From CAYNUJ01 sp964573255 (lineage in GTDB: Bacteria > Bacteroidota > Ignavibacteria > Ignavibacteriales > Melioribacteraceae): 64,000 bases of DNA. Location: assembly GCA_964573255.1 (NCBI GenBank), contig CAZNJB010000018.1, forward strand, positions 1-64,000, given 5' to 3'. Positions within the stretch are counted from its first letter, which is position 1. Each line of letters opens with the position of its first letter. Both the position numbers and the translations under genes were made by a program. Below the pieces are notes generated by a model. The model was not told the DNA's origin. It was given only the letters and a program-made list of their open reading frames with translations, and searched no databases. Positions 25,717 through 35,175 of this stretch are shown one piece after another.

Positions 25717-27708
25717 ATGGATATCAAGAATGTAATCTTCATCATTATATTTATTTCCGCGTTTTCATTATTAAGTTACAACATCAAAAGAATTATCAGT
25801 TACTTAAAACTCGGCAGACCGGACAATAGGTTTGACAATATCTCAAAAAGGATTTCCAATGTTTTAATAATCGCCTTCGCTCAAAGCAAATTATTACGCG
25901 ACAAGGTAGCCGGCACTATCCACTTCCTAATTTTCTGGGGATTTATGCTTTTCTTATTTGCCGTGCTCGAATCAATTATACAAGGCTTCTATTCGGGTTT
26001 TACTTGGGAATTCTTGGGTCCATTTTATTCCGTAATTACATTGGTTCAAGATGTATTCGGTTTATTTGTCATACTTGCGGTAATTTCTGCGCTGTTTAGA
26101 AGGTATATTTTTAAAGTTCCCAGATTGGAAAACACTAAAGCGGCAAAATTAGATGCAACTTTAATATTGATATTAATTTTGCTCGTTGTAGTTTCTATGT
26201 TTGGTCAGAACGCATCATTGATTGCCAAACATGGTTTTACCTTAGCCGAAAATGAAGTTAGACCTATTTCTTTAATTTTTTCAAAAATATTTTTTACTCA
26301 GCCTGAAGATGCTAATTTATATTACGAGATCTTTTGGTGGCTGCATATTATTTTAGTTCTCGGGTTTATGAATTTCCTTCCATATTCCAAACATTTTCAT
26401 GTTATCACTTCCATACCGAATGTGTTCTTTCATAGATTGGAACCAAGGAAATTCGCTTTGCAACCGTTAGATTTGGAAGACGAAGAAGCCGAGCAATTCG
26501 GAGCTGCAGATGTTGAGCATTTAACCTGGAAAAATTTATTGGATGGTTTTGCCTGTACAGAATGCGGTAGGTGTAATTCAGTTTGCCCTGCTACCAATAC
26601 CGGTAAGGCGCTTGAACCCAGGAATATTATAGTTAATATTCGTCACAGGCTGGAAGAAAAAGCTCCTTTAATGCTTGCCGGTACTGAAGAAGGGGAAGTA
26701 ATAGAAAAGACACTTGTTCACAATTATATTAAAGATGAAGAACTCTGGGCGTGTACCACTTGCGGTGCTTGTATGTATGAGTGTCCTGTAACAATAGAAC
26801 ACGTAGAGTCTATTGTTGAAATGAGAAGAAATCTTGTATTAATGGAATCTGAATTTCCGCCTGAATTAAATACAGTATTCAAAAATTTGGAAACGAATTT
26901 CAATCCTTGGGCTTTCAATCATCAGGATAGAGCCGCTTGGGCTGAAGGTATGGATATCAAGACTATGGCTGAGGATCCTGATACAGAATATCTTTTCTGG
27001 GTCGGATGTGCTGGCTCTTTCGATGCTCGATATCAAAAAGTCACAAAAGCATTTGCCGAATTGATGCAGAAAGCCGGAGTTGATTTTCGAATCCTCGGAA
27101 CAGAGGAAAAATGTAACGGTGATACTGCTAGAAGATTAGGTAACGAGTATCTTGCTCAAATGATGATGGTTGAAAATATTGAAACTTTGAACAAATATAA
27201 TGTTAAGAAAATTGTTACCGGTTGTCCTCATTGTTTCAATTCACTCAAGAATGAATATCCTCAATTTGGCGGAAACTTTGAAGTGATTCACCATACGGAT
27301 TTAATTGAAAAACTAATTCAAGAAGGTAAAATTGAATTAAAAGAAGCTGCTAAAGAAAAAATTACATATCATGATTCTTGTTATCTCGGCAGATACAACG
27401 GAATTTTCGATTCACCGAGAAATGCGCTTTCCAATATTGATGGAATTGAGTTGGTTGAAATGGATCGTAGCCGCGATAAAGGATTTTGCTGCGGAGCCGG
27501 CGGTGGAAGAATGTTTATGGAAGAGACAGAAGGAAAGAGAATAAATATTGAGCGTACAGAAGAAGCTGTTGCAACCGGTGCAAATACTATTGCTTCTGCT
27601 TGTCCGTTCTGTATGACTATGTTAACCGACGGTACCAAAGCTATCGATAAAAATGAAGAAGTTGAAATCAAAGATATTGCGGAAATTGTTTTAGAAAATA
27701 TAAATTAA
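25717..27708 (+). CDS. Membrane Fe-S oxidoreductase, NarI-HdrD type
   Basis: This 663-residue protein joins a NarI-like membrane domain (about 1-235, five segments with His residues such as in 'GTIHFLIFW' and 'FWWLHIIL') to a cytoplasmic Fe-S domain. Two clusters are bound by 'CTECGRCNSVCP' and 'CTTCGACMYECP'. Two cysteine-rich CCG-type domains follow; the second is canonical ('CCGAGGGRMF'), the first reads 'EKCNGDTARR'. This architecture is that of heterodisulfide-reductase-D-like proteins. Some of these are proposed to pass electrons between ETF and menaquinone. The nearby acyl-CoA dehydrogenase supports such a role here. A heterodisulfide or other donor remains possible. Confidence 0.87.
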   Translation: MDIKNVIFIIIFISAFSLLSYNIKRIISYLKLGRPDNRFDNISKRISNVLIIAFAQSKLLRDKVAGTIHFLIFWGFMLFLFAVLESIIQGFYSGFTWEFLGPFYSVITLVQDVFGLFVILAVISALFRRYIFKVPRLENTKAAKLDATLILILILLVVVSMFGQNASLIAKHGFTLAENEVRPISLIFSKIFFTQPEDANLYYEIFWWLHIILVLGFMNFLPYSKHFHVITSIPNVFFHRLEPRKFALQPLDLEDEEAEQFGAADVEHLTWKNLLDGFACTECGRCNSVCPATNTGKALEPRNIIVNIRHRLEEKAPLMLAGTEEGEVIEKTLVHNYIKDEELWACTTCGACMYECPVTIEHVESIVEMRRNLVLMESEFPPELNTVFKNLETNFNPWAFNHQDRAAWAEGMDIKTMAEDPDTEYLFWVGCAGSFDARYQKVTKAFAELMQKAGVDFRILGTEEKCNGDTARRLGNEYLAQMMMVENIETLNKYNVKKIVTGCPHCFNSLKNEYPQFGGNFEVIHHTDLIEKLIQEGKIELKEAAKEKITYHDSCYLGRYNGIFDSPRNALSNIDGIELVEMDRSRDKGFCCGAGGGRMFMEETEGKRINIERTEEAVATGANTIASACPFCMTMLTDGTKAIDKNEEVEIKDIAEIVLENIN

Positions 27709-27743
27709 AATTAACCACTCACTTAATAACAGGAGGTATATAT

Positions 27744-27929
27744 ATGAGCGATAAGTATAACGCTTTGATCGAACATCTTAAAAGTATGGAAACAGACGTA
27801 GAGAAATTCTACGTTAAAGGACAATCAGCTGCCGGAACTCGTATCAGGAAAGCTCTGAGTGAATTGAAAAAAATGGCTCAAGAAATGCGTAATGAAATCC
27901 AAGATATAAAGGCGCAAAGAAAAGGCTGA
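27744..27929 (+). CDS. Hc1-type histone-like protein
   Basis: This 61-residue basic protein is nearly all helical and matches the Hc1 histone-H1-like family in Bacteroidota: 'FYVKGQSAAGTRIRKALSELKKMAQEMR'-type sequence (residues 22-49). It probably binds DNA and helps compact the nucleoid. It has a very strong Shine-Dalgarno (AGGAGGT) at normal spacing, which suggests high expression. It is 35 bases after the Fe-S oxidoreductase gene and is followed by a hairpin that may be its terminator. Confidence 0.87.
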   Translation: MSDKYNALIEHLKSMETDVEKFYVKGQSAAGTRIRKALSELKKMAQEMRNEIQDIKAQRKG

Positions 27930-27942
27930 GTAATTACTTTTC

Positions 27943-28003
27943 GGGCTGTTTGCAATATAAATGAGTTGGGGGAAAATTTTGTTTTGCATTCAGCCCTTTT
28001 TTT
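27943..28003 (+). terminator. Long-loop terminator after the Hc1 gene
   Basis: GGGCTG at 27943-27948 pairs with CAGCCC at 27991-27996. Inside it, TGCAA at 27951-27955 pairs with TTGCA at 27984-27988, separated by a symmetrical TT/TT internal loop. Seven T follow at 27997-28003, and the capA-like ATG begins at the very next base. The large apical loop makes the stem weaker than a classical terminator. Confidence 0.5.
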
Positions 28004-29236
28004 ATGATGAAAAGGATCTTACCGTATATATTGTTCCTCTTTTTTTTCCTGCTGAGTTACGGTTATCTTTTTAATCCGTTCTTCTTCAGTGGTTCTTCCA
28101 ATGAAATACTCCATACTGATTCTACTTTATCTGATTCATCATCTTCTTCATCGGAAATTGATTCAACCGGGATTATCGATTCTTTGATTACTATTCGTAT
28201 CTCCGTAGTAGGAGATATAATGTGCCATTCTACTCAAATGAATTATGCCGCGATAGATTCTTTAACATTTGATTTTGATCCTGTGTTTAGAATTGCTAAA
28301 GATTATTTGAACAATTCGGATTTATTAATGGGGAATTTGGAGACAGTGATCGCCGGCAAACAACGCGGCTTGAAAGGTTATCCGGTTTTTAACGCTCCCG
28401 ATGAATTTCTTTTCTCATTGAGGAATGCAGGATTTGATCATTTATTCCTGTCAAACAATCACGCGATGGATATGGGATATTCCGGAGCAGCAAGAACGGC
28501 TGCATTAATAGATTCTTTGGGGATGAGTTATTCCGGGATTTTGAGTGATTCAAGTAAATCTGATTCGATTTGCGTGAGAAATATAAACGGAATTAAAATA
28601 GCAATTATCAGTTTTACTTACGGTTATAATAACAATAGTTCTGAATATAAGAGCAAAATACTGAGAATAAAAAGGAATTTGATTTATCGATTAATCCGCT
28701 CAGCCAAGAAATACCATAAGGCAGATCTGGTAGCCGTTTATTTCCATTTTGGGATTGAATATTCGAGGACTCCTAATGAATATCAAAGAAAAGTAGTTCG
28801 CTGGGCTGTTAATGCCGGTGCTGATATGATTTTTGCTAGTCATCCACACGTAATTCAGCCGTTTGAATTTATTAAAAGTGACAATTCAATATTTGATTCG
28901 GTTTTAGTTACTTATTCATTGGGTAATTTTATTTCAAATCAGAGATGGCGGTTTTCAGATTGCGGTATAATTGCGAATGTTGATTTGCAAAAAAATATTA
29001 ATACAGGAAGGATATTATTGCAGTCAGTTTCCTACCTACCGGTATGGATTTATAAAGGACGGACGGATAAATCCAAGCGGGAATTTATTATATTTCCTTC
29101 AATTCCGAATAAAAATGAGCCATTACCGGATTATTTCTCTTCTACGGATAGTTCAAGAATGCATCAAAGTTTTCAAGACACAAAGCGTGTTGTTGATTCC
29201 CTAGGTTTCCATTTTAAAGTGGATGAAATTAATTAA
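28004..29236 (+). CDS. CapA-family (PgsA-like) metallophosphatase-fold protein
   Basis: This 410-residue protein has an N-terminal hydrophobic segment at about 6-24, then a Ser-rich linker. The CapA (PGA_cap) domain covers about 65-390. Conserved segments are 'VVGDIMCH', 'MGNLETVIAG', 'LSNNHAMDMG', 'VYFHFGIEY' and 'ASHPHVIQPFEF', which hold the metal-binding residues of this calcineurin-like group. Related proteins take part in poly-gamma-glutamate or other surface polymer metabolism, but no capBC partner is present, so the substrate is open. The start codon touches the T-run of the preceding hairpin and has no Shine-Dalgarno; ATG 28007 is an equal alternative. Confidence 0.88.
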   Translation: MMKRILPYILFLFFFLLSYGYLFNPFFFSGSSNEILHTDSTLSDSSSSSSEIDSTGIIDSLITIRISVVGDIMCHSTQMNYAAIDSLTFDFDPVFRIAKDYLNNSDLLMGNLETVIAGKQRGLKGYPVFNAPDEFLFSLRNAGFDHLFLSNNHAMDMGYSGAARTAALIDSLGMSYSGILSDSSKSDSICVRNINGIKIAIISFTYGYNNNSSEYKSKILRIKRNLIYRLIRSAKKYHKADLVAVYFHFGIEYSRTPNEYQRKVVRWAVNAGADMIFASHPHVIQPFEFIKSDNSIFDSVLVTYSLGNFISNQRWRFSDCGIIANVDLQKNINTGRILLQSVSYLPVWIYKGRTDKSKREFIIFPSIPNKNEPLPDYFSSTDSSRMHQSFQDTKRVVDSLGFHFKVDEIN

Positions 29237-29287
29237 ATCCTATTTTATTATCTTTCTTGTTTGGTTTTTTAAAATTAAGGAAGAGAA

Positions 29288-30469
29288 TTGGATAGAAAAG
29301 CATCTCTCACCGTCATTTTTATGACGGTTTTTATAGATTTGTTGGGTTTTGGGATACTTATTCCATTACTTCCAACATTTGCAAGTAAAGAACTTGGTGT
29401 ATCTGATTTCGGAATCGGAAGTGTTGTTGCCATATTTTCTTTAATGCAATTTATTTTCAACCCTATTTTAGGCAAGTTATCGGATAGAATAGGACGCCGT
29501 CCGGTGATAATTGTATCACTAATTTTTACGGCCGTTTCCTATATAATATTCAGTTTTGCTAATTCATTTTTAGTCTTGCTATTTTCCCGTATGTTAGCCG
29601 GTTTAGGCGGAAGCAATATTGGTGTTGCACAAGCCTACATTGCTGATATAACCGATCAATCTGAGCGTTCTAAGGGAATGGGCTTGATTGGAGCTGCATT
29701 CGGGCTTGGATTCGTTTTCGGACCTCTTATGGGCGGTTTACTAGCAGATTACGGTTATGCCGTTGCAGGATTTTCAGCGGCTGGATTTTCTTCATTAGCA
29801 ATTATTTTTGCGTTCTTCTTTTTACCGGAATCCCTTAAAGATAGATCAAAAGACAAAAAGATAAAACTGAAATTTTTCGATTTAGCATTTGCTTGGAAGG
29901 TCTTGAAAACTCCCGTAGTTGGTCTATTGATCATAATATTCTTCATAATTGTTTTTTCAATGGCAAATATTTACGGGACTTTCGCTCTTCTCGGTTATAA
30001 AGTTTATCATTTTACCGACAGGGATAACGGAATGTTATTCGGAATTCTTGGTTTGGTTGGAGCTATTGTTCAAGGTGGGTTAATCAGAAGTTTAAGTAAG
30101 AGGGTGAAAGACAAAACATTACTTTTTGTTGGAACTTTTTTGATGATGGTGGGGTTAGGATTGCTTCCGTACGGAGGAAATTTCCTCGGGATTGCAATTG
30201 TAGCAGGAGTGCTGGCTGTGGGAACAGGAATTCTTCAACCGACAATATTAAGTATGGTATCGAAATATTCGCCGGAGGATCAGCAAGGTGGAATATTAGG
30301 TCTTAATCAGTCGATTGCATCGTTGGCCAGAGTGCTGGGTCCTTTGTGGGGTGGATTTTCTTTTCAGTATATGGGGTATGGTTCACCGTTTTTGACAGGT
30401 GCAATTTTCACCTTTATTACTTTAGTTATTATAGCTGTTTATTTAAAATCACACAAATTAAATGATTGA
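29288..30469 (+). CDS. MFS transporter, tetracycline/multidrug type
   Basis: This 393-residue inner-membrane protein has twelve predicted segments. Motif A is visible as 'GKLSDRIGRRPVI' between segments 2 and 3, and motif C-like sequence 'GAAFGLGFVFGPLMGG' lies near segment 5, typical of proton-driven drug efflux carriers of the DHA1 group. The start is a TTG at 29288 with AAGGA upstream; no ATG is better placed. The substrate is unknown. It is followed within six bases by the dus gene. Confidence 0.9.
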   Translation: MDRKASLTVIFMTVFIDLLGFGILIPLLPTFASKELGVSDFGIGSVVAIFSLMQFIFNPILGKLSDRIGRRPVIIVSLIFTAVSYIIFSFANSFLVLLFSRMLAGLGGSNIGVAQAYIADITDQSERSKGMGLIGAAFGLGFVFGPLMGGLLADYGYAVAGFSAAGFSSLAIIFAFFFLPESLKDRSKDKKIKLKFFDLAFAWKVLKTPVVGLLIIIFFIIVFSMANIYGTFALLGYKVYHFTDRDNGMLFGILGLVGAIVQGGLIRSLSKRVKDKTLLFVGTFLMMVGLGLLPYGGNFLGIAIVAGVLAVGTGILQPTILSMVSKYSPEDQQGGILGLNQSIASLARVLGPLWGGFSFQYMGYGSPFLTGAIFTFITLVIIAVYLKSHKLND

Positions 30470-30475
30470 AAATAG

Positions 30476-31471
30476 ATGTTAAAGATAGGAAACATAGAAT
30501 TAAGAAATAGGCTCTTCCTGGCTCCTATGGAGGATGTTACAAATATTGCATTCAGGAAATTGTGCAAAGATTTTGGTGCCGATGTAGTTTACACCGAATT
30601 CGTGAATTCAGACGGTTTAGTGCGCAAAAACAAGAAAACATATCAAAAAATGGTTTTTGAGCAGGATGAAAGACCCATAGGAATACAGATTTACGGTGGG
30701 AATTTAGAACCAATGATTGGCGCTGCTAAAATGGCGGAAGAATTGGAACCGGATATTATCGATATTAATGCCGGTTGCTGGGTGAAAAAAGTTGCTCATC
30801 GTGGAGCAGGGGCAGGATTGTTAAAAGATCCCGAATATATGCAGAAAATGGTTGCCGAAATAGTTCGTATTACTAATTTACCTGTAACCGTTAAAACAAG
30901 ATTAGGCTGGGATTCTGATTCGATAAATATTTTAGAAGTGGCTAAACGATTGGAAGATGTTGGAATTAAAGCGCTGACTGTTCACTGCAGAACCAGAGTG
31001 GAAGGGCATAACGGAGATGCTCATTGGGAATGGATAGAGAAAATTAAGGAAGTTGTGAAGATTCCCGTTATTCTTAACGGGGGTATTATGACAGCCGAAG
31101 ACGGAATCAGAGCTTTAAGAGAAACGCCGGCGGATGGAATTATGATAGCCAGAGGAGCAATTCAGCATCCGTGGATTTTCAGGGAAATTCTCGAATTACT
31201 ACAGTTTGGAGAAATTAAAACTGTAGTTACTCCGCGCGAAAGAATATTTACTGCTCTAAGGCATCTGAAATTAGAGTGCAGTTTCAGGGAAGAAAGGGGA
31301 GCAGTTATTCCTTTCAGGAAATACTACTCGGGGTATTTGAAAGGATTGCATAATGCTTCCAAGGTGAGACAGGAGCTAATGAAATATACTGAATATGCTC
31401 CCATTGAAGAGATTCTGCTGAAATACCTGGATGAATTAGAAAATTATTTTTCCCAAAAAGAAACTGCATAG
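30476..31471 (+). CDS. dusB: tRNA-dihydrouridine synthase
   Basis: This 331-residue flavoenzyme reduces uridine to dihydrouridine in tRNA. The FMN barrel begins with 'LFLAPMEDVTNIAFRKL'. The active-site Cys101 lies in 'NAGCWVKKVAHRGAGAGLL', in which Trp replaces the more common Pro after the Cys. 'VKTRLGWD', 'LTVHCRTR' and 'LNGGI' complete the FMN and substrate sites. The DusB assignment rests on overall similarity. It lies between MFS and PAP2-like genes with short gaps, probably one transcript. Confidence 0.92.
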   Translation: MLKIGNIELRNRLFLAPMEDVTNIAFRKLCKDFGADVVYTEFVNSDGLVRKNKKTYQKMVFEQDERPIGIQIYGGNLEPMIGAAKMAEELEPDIIDINAGCWVKKVAHRGAGAGLLKDPEYMQKMVAEIVRITNLPVTVKTRLGWDSDSINILEVAKRLEDVGIKALTVHCRTRVEGHNGDAHWEWIEKIKEVVKIPVILNGGIMTAEDGIRALRETPADGIMIARGAIQHPWIFREILELLQFGEIKTVVTPRERIFTALRHLKLECSFREERGAVIPFRKYYSGYLKGLHNASKVRQELMKYTEYAPIEEILLKYLDELENYFSQKETA

Positions 31472-31479
31472 ATGGTGTT

Positions 31480-32067
31480 ATGAATTATAAAATTGCCCGG
31501 ATTATTTCTGATATATTTGTTCCTCCTACTTTTACATTAATTGCCTTTATTATTTTAGGAATTTCTTACGAAACCGAAGTAATTAACAAAATTATAGTAA
31601 TCTCGTCGGGAGCATTCTTTGGCTTTATCCTGCCAATTATATTTTTCCTTTTTTTACGTAAAAAAGGGAAAGTAATAAATAACGATGCCACCATAAAAGA
31701 GGAGAGAACCTTTCCTTATTTCGTCGGTATACTCTTCTGTACTGTGGCTTTCTTCCTTCTTTTTCTCACAAAAACAAATGTTATAGCATATTCTCTATGG
31801 CTTAGCTATATTGTCAATACTTTCTTACTCATACTTATTAACAGAGTATGGAAAATATCGGCGCATGCTATCGGAGCATCTACATTCCTCGGATTATTAG
31901 TCTACTTACTGGGAGCATATGGGCTATTGTTCGTGCCACTGCTGATTATTATAGGCATTGCCCGACTTTATCTAAAAGTACATACTCCAATGCAAGTTTT
32001 AATGGGTAGTTTGTTTGGTTTTATTCTAACATATTTGCAATTAGTGTTATACAGCAATTTACTATGA
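31480..32067 (+). CDS. PAP2-like integral membrane protein
   Basis: This 195-residue protein has about six hydrophobic segments. 'KISAHAIGAS' (about 125-134) and 'ARLYLKVHTPMQVLMGS' (about 161-177) resemble the second and third signature motifs of PAP2 phosphatases, including the His residues. The first KxxxxxxRP motif is not clear, so phosphatase activity is uncertain. Its end overlaps the PolX-like start by four bases. Confidence 0.65.
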   Translation: MNYKIARIISDIFVPPTFTLIAFIILGISYETEVINKIIVISSGAFFGFILPIIFFLFLRKKGKVINNDATIKEERTFPYFVGILFCTVAFFLLFLTKTNVIAYSLWLSYIVNTFLLILINRVWKISAHAIGASTFLGLLVYLLGAYGLLFVPLLIIIGIARLYLKVHTPMQVLMGSLFGFILTYLQLVLYSNLL

Positions 32068-33746
32068 TTAATAAGAAAGAGTTAATAAAGAAAATAGAGC
32101 TATTCGCCAATTTATTAGATTTTCACGGAGCAAATAAATTTAAAGTAAATGCATTTAAGAATGCTGCCAATATTTTGCGTAGATTCGGTGGTGATTTGGC
32201 TAATGAAGTAGCAGAAGGAACACTTGAAAAAATTAAAGGTATTGGTAAGGGTATTGCTTCTTTCATCTATGAATACGCAGAGAATAATGGTAAAATAAAG
32301 GAATTGGAAGAACTTTTACATAAAACTCCTTCCGGTATTCTTGAAATATTAAAAATTCGTGGGCTCGGTATAGGGAAAGTAAAGCAAATTTATGAATCCT
32401 TACAAATAGACAATTTAGCGGATTTAGAGGCAAAATGCAGAACAGGGGAATTACAGCAGTTAAAAGGATTCTCGGAAAAGAGTGTTCAAAAAGTAATAGA
32501 TGAAATTGAGAAGATAAAAAGCAGTCGGAGCAAGTTGCTGCTCCATAGAGCATTTGAACTTTCCGCGGAGATTAAGGAATTGTTGAACGACAGTCTCCTC
32601 TTTATTCTAATTGAGCCTGCCGGAGAGTTGAGAAGGATTAGAGAAATCATCAATCAGATTGATTTTGTATGCTTGTTAAATTATGAAGCAGATTCTAAAA
32701 AGAAATTAGTTAACTATTTAAAAATAAATAAGATAGACTGCGAAATATCAAGTAATTCTTTGCTGTTAAAGAATTTCCCAGTGCCTATTTTTCTTCATTT
32801 TGCTGATAATGAAAAAGAGTTCTCTGAAATTGTTGAGAGATTGTCTTGTGCTCCCGAATTTATAGCAGAAATTGAAAATGCCGGGAATTTCGGTGTTTCA
32901 GAGAGTGATATTTTTAATGGTGAAAATTATATTATTCCTGAAATGAGGGAGCAAGAGTATTTCAGTCTAAGAGAAAATTTACGCACGAGTTCGGATCTTA
33001 ATATTGATGACATTCAAGGCTTGCTCCATTTCCACACGAATTATTCTGATGGAATTAACACATTGGAAGAAATGATTAGGGGAGCAGAGGAGCTTGGTTT
33101 TAGATATGCTGTTGTATGTGATCACAGTAAATCTGCTTTTTATGCAAATGGATTGAATGAGAATAGAGTTCTTCAGCAAAAAGAATATGTAAAGGAAATC
33201 GCTAAAGCATCTCCTTTACCTGTTTTACTCGGAATTGAGAGTGATATTCTTAATGACGGCTCATTAGATTATTCAGATGATTTCTTAGTGGAGTTTTCAT
33301 TTGTGGTCGCTTCAATTCATTCTAATTTTACTATGAATGAAAAGGAGATGACAAATAGAATTATTAAAGCAATTGAGAATCCTTTTACCGATTTACTTGC
33401 TCATCCTACCGGACGGCTGTTACTTTCTCGTGATCCATATAAATTGAATATAAAAAAGGTAATTGATGCTTGTGCCGAAAATGATGTTGCTATCGAAATA
33501 AATGCAAATCCGAATAGATTGGATCTCGATTGGCGGAATATTTATTACGCAAGAGAAAAAGGGGTGAAATTGGCTATAAATGCAGATGCTCATTCGATTG
33601 AGGATCTAAACTATACGCTCCTTGGAATCAAAATAGCGAGAAAAGCAGGCGTTAGGAAGTCGGAAGTTATAAACTATTATTCTTTTGAGGAATTTATTAA
33701 ATTTATAAATAGAAAAGTTAAAAGGGAAGTGAATTATGGATCTTAA
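32064..33746 (+). CDS. PolX-like protein, PHP domain intact, polymerase site degenerate
   Basis: This 560-residue protein has the bacterial PolX layout. An 8-kDa-type domain with helix-hairpin-helix motifs ('IKGIGKGIASFI', 'IRGLGIGKV') lies at about 1-150. A nucleotidyltransferase-like domain lies at about 155-290. A PHP domain spans about 318-545. The polymerase motif usually read GSxRRxxExxGDID is here 'AGELRR' (186-191) and 'NQID' (197-200), so the first metal-binding Asp is missing. The third-Asp region reads 'LHFADNE' (244-250). The PHP metal residues are present: HFH at 322-324, 'CDHS' at 352-355, 'ASIHS', 'LAHPTG' and 'NADAHS'. It is probably a nuclease or phosphatase without polymerase activity. 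Confidence 0.85.
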   Translation: MINKKELIKKIELFANLLDFHGANKFKVNAFKNAANILRRFGGDLANEVAEGTLEKIKGIGKGIASFIYEYAENNGKIKELEELLHKTPSGILEILKIRGLGIGKVKQIYESLQIDNLADLEAKCRTGELQQLKGFSEKSVQKVIDEIEKIKSSRSKLLLHRAFELSAEIKELLNDSLLFILIEPAGELRRIREIINQIDFVCLLNYEADSKKKLVNYLKINKIDCEISSNSLLLKNFPVPIFLHFADNEKEFSEIVERLSCAPEFIAEIENAGNFGVSESDIFNGENYIIPEMREQEYFSLRENLRTSSDLNIDDIQGLLHFHTNYSDGINTLEEMIRGAEELGFRYAVVCDHSKSAFYANGLNENRVLQQKEYVKEIAKASPLPVLLGIESDILNDGSLDYSDDFLVEFSFVVASIHSNFTMNEKEMTNRIIKAIENPFTDLLAHPTGRLLLSRDPYKLNIKKVIDACAENDVAIEINANPNRLDLDWRNIYYAREKGVKLAINADAHSIEDLNYTLLGIKIARKAGVRKSEVINYYSFEEFIKFINRKVKREVNYGS

Positions 33747-34248
33747 AAAACTGATACGTGACGTACCCGATTTTCCTAAAGAAGGAATTATATTTAAGGA
33801 TATTACTACTCTTTTAAAAAACGGTGAAGGATTTTCGGCAGTTTTGGATGAACTTTATAATTTTGCCAAAGGAAAAGGAATTACGAAGGTTGTTGGTATT
33901 GAATCCAGAGGTTTCATTTTCGGGGGAGCGTTGGCAGCGAAATTAGGAATTGGATTCGTACCGATACGAAAACCCGGCAAACTGCCTGCAGAAACTTTAA
34001 GCGAAACTTATACTCTCGAGTATGGTACCGATTCTATTGAAATACATCAAGATGCAATAACTTCTGAGGATAGGGTACTGCTGCACGACGATCTTCTGGC
34101 TACCGGTGGTACAATGAAAGCTGCTTGTAATTTGATTGAAAAATTAAACGGAAAAGTTGAGCAGATTTCCTTTTTAATTGAACTGGATTTTCTGAATGGA
34201 AGGGATTTATTAAAAGATTACGAAATAGTTTCATTAATTCATTATTGA
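33736..34248 (+). CDS. apt: Adenine phosphoribosyltransferase
   Basis: This 170-residue enzyme converts adenine and PRPP to AMP. The PRPP-binding motif is 'LLHDDLLATGGTM', 'GIESRGFIFGGALA' is the typical Apt segment, and 'VPIRKPGKLP' lies in the flexible loop region. Length and layout match bacterial Apt. It overlaps the PolX-like gene by 11 bases, so the two are coupled. The role is purine salvage. Confidence 0.95.
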   Translation: MDLKKLIRDVPDFPKEGIIFKDITTLLKNGEGFSAVLDELYNFAKGKGITKVVGIESRGFIFGGALAAKLGIGFVPIRKPGKLPAETLSETYTLEYGTDSIEIHQDAITSEDRVLLHDDLLATGGTMKAACNLIEKLNGKVEQISFLIELDFLNGRDLLKDYEIVSLIHY

Positions 34249-34326
34249 TTGAACCGTTGTGCGACCGGTTTCTTTCATTTGAATTAAAACACACTTTCGT
34301 AGTGTTACATACTTTTAACTGTTGAT

Positions 34327-35175
34327 TTAGGCAAAATGAGTGGTAGCGTTTTGCTTCCGATAAACTCCACTTTGCAGCTCGATTCTGCCTGTTTCCAATG
34401 CTTCCAGAATATTTGATAGTTTTTCTTTAGTAGAACTGCCAATTAGAATATTTATCCCTAATTTCGGAGGTCCGTCAGTCTTGATTTTTTCAAACATATT
34501 ATGGAGAAATTCAATAGACTTATTAGTGTGATCGGTTACTTTTATTTTGATAAACCCCAAGTCTTTCAGTATAACATCCATGTTTGCAATGGTTCCTAAA
34601 AAACTGACAGATGCATTATTTGCCCAGGGGACTGGATAAGTTACATCTTCATTATCTCTTTTGAAAATATCATAATAAATTAATTCTCCGGAATCATTTA
34701 AGACTCTCTCTATCTCAGAATAAAATTTTACTTTATCTTCAATATTCATCTGAACATGTTGAGTCCAAACAACGTCGAAAGAGCTATCTTCATAAGGCAG
34801 ATCAAGTGCATCTCCATGTATAAATTCTGTTTTTCCGCTGAATTGGAAAAGTTCGGTTAATTTCTGTGCTGTTCTGATAAATTCCCGGCTCATATCAATA
34901 CCTGAAACATTACAATTGAACCTATCAGCAAGCATTCTGCTTGGACCTCCGAGTCCACAACCTATATCTAAAACATTTTTATCTCTTAAATCAATTTCTG
35001 TTACCAGTTCTTTTGATACTTCAGCTCCTCTTAAATGAAATTCATCTACTGCCGCCAAATCTGATCTTGATAACTTCTTTATATCAATACCTTGATTCTG
35101 TAGCTGCTGAATAATATCCTCGAAGAGTCCGGGACGGTTATATTGATTTTCGATAAGTGTATTTATATTGTTCAT
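34327..35175 (-). CDS. Class I SAM-dependent methyltransferase
   Basis: This 282-residue protein has a Rossmann-type methyltransferase domain at about 60-190. Motif I is 'VLDIGCGLGGPSRMLAD', followed by 'VSGIDMSREF', 'FIHGDALDLPYED' and 'FDVVWTQHVQMNI'. The pattern is closest to small-molecule methyltransferases of the sarcosine/phosphoethanolamine or UbiE-like type. The acceptor is unknown. It stands alone, with about 190 bases before the next minus-strand gene. No signal peptide is seen. Confidence 0.88.
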   Translation of the reverse strand: MNNINTLIENQYNRPGLFEDIIQQLQNQGIDIKKLSRSDLAAVDEFHLRGAEVSKELVTEIDLRDKNVLDIGCGLGGPSRMLADRFNCNVSGIDMSREFIRTAQKLTELFQFSGKTEFIHGDALDLPYEDSSFDVVWTQHVQMNIEDKVKFYSEIERVLNDSGELIYYDIFKRDNEDVTYPVPWANNASVSFLGTIANMDVILKDLGFIKIKVTDHTNKSIEFLHNMFEKIKTDGPPKLGINILIGSSTKEKLSNILEALETGRIELQSGVYRKQNATTHFA

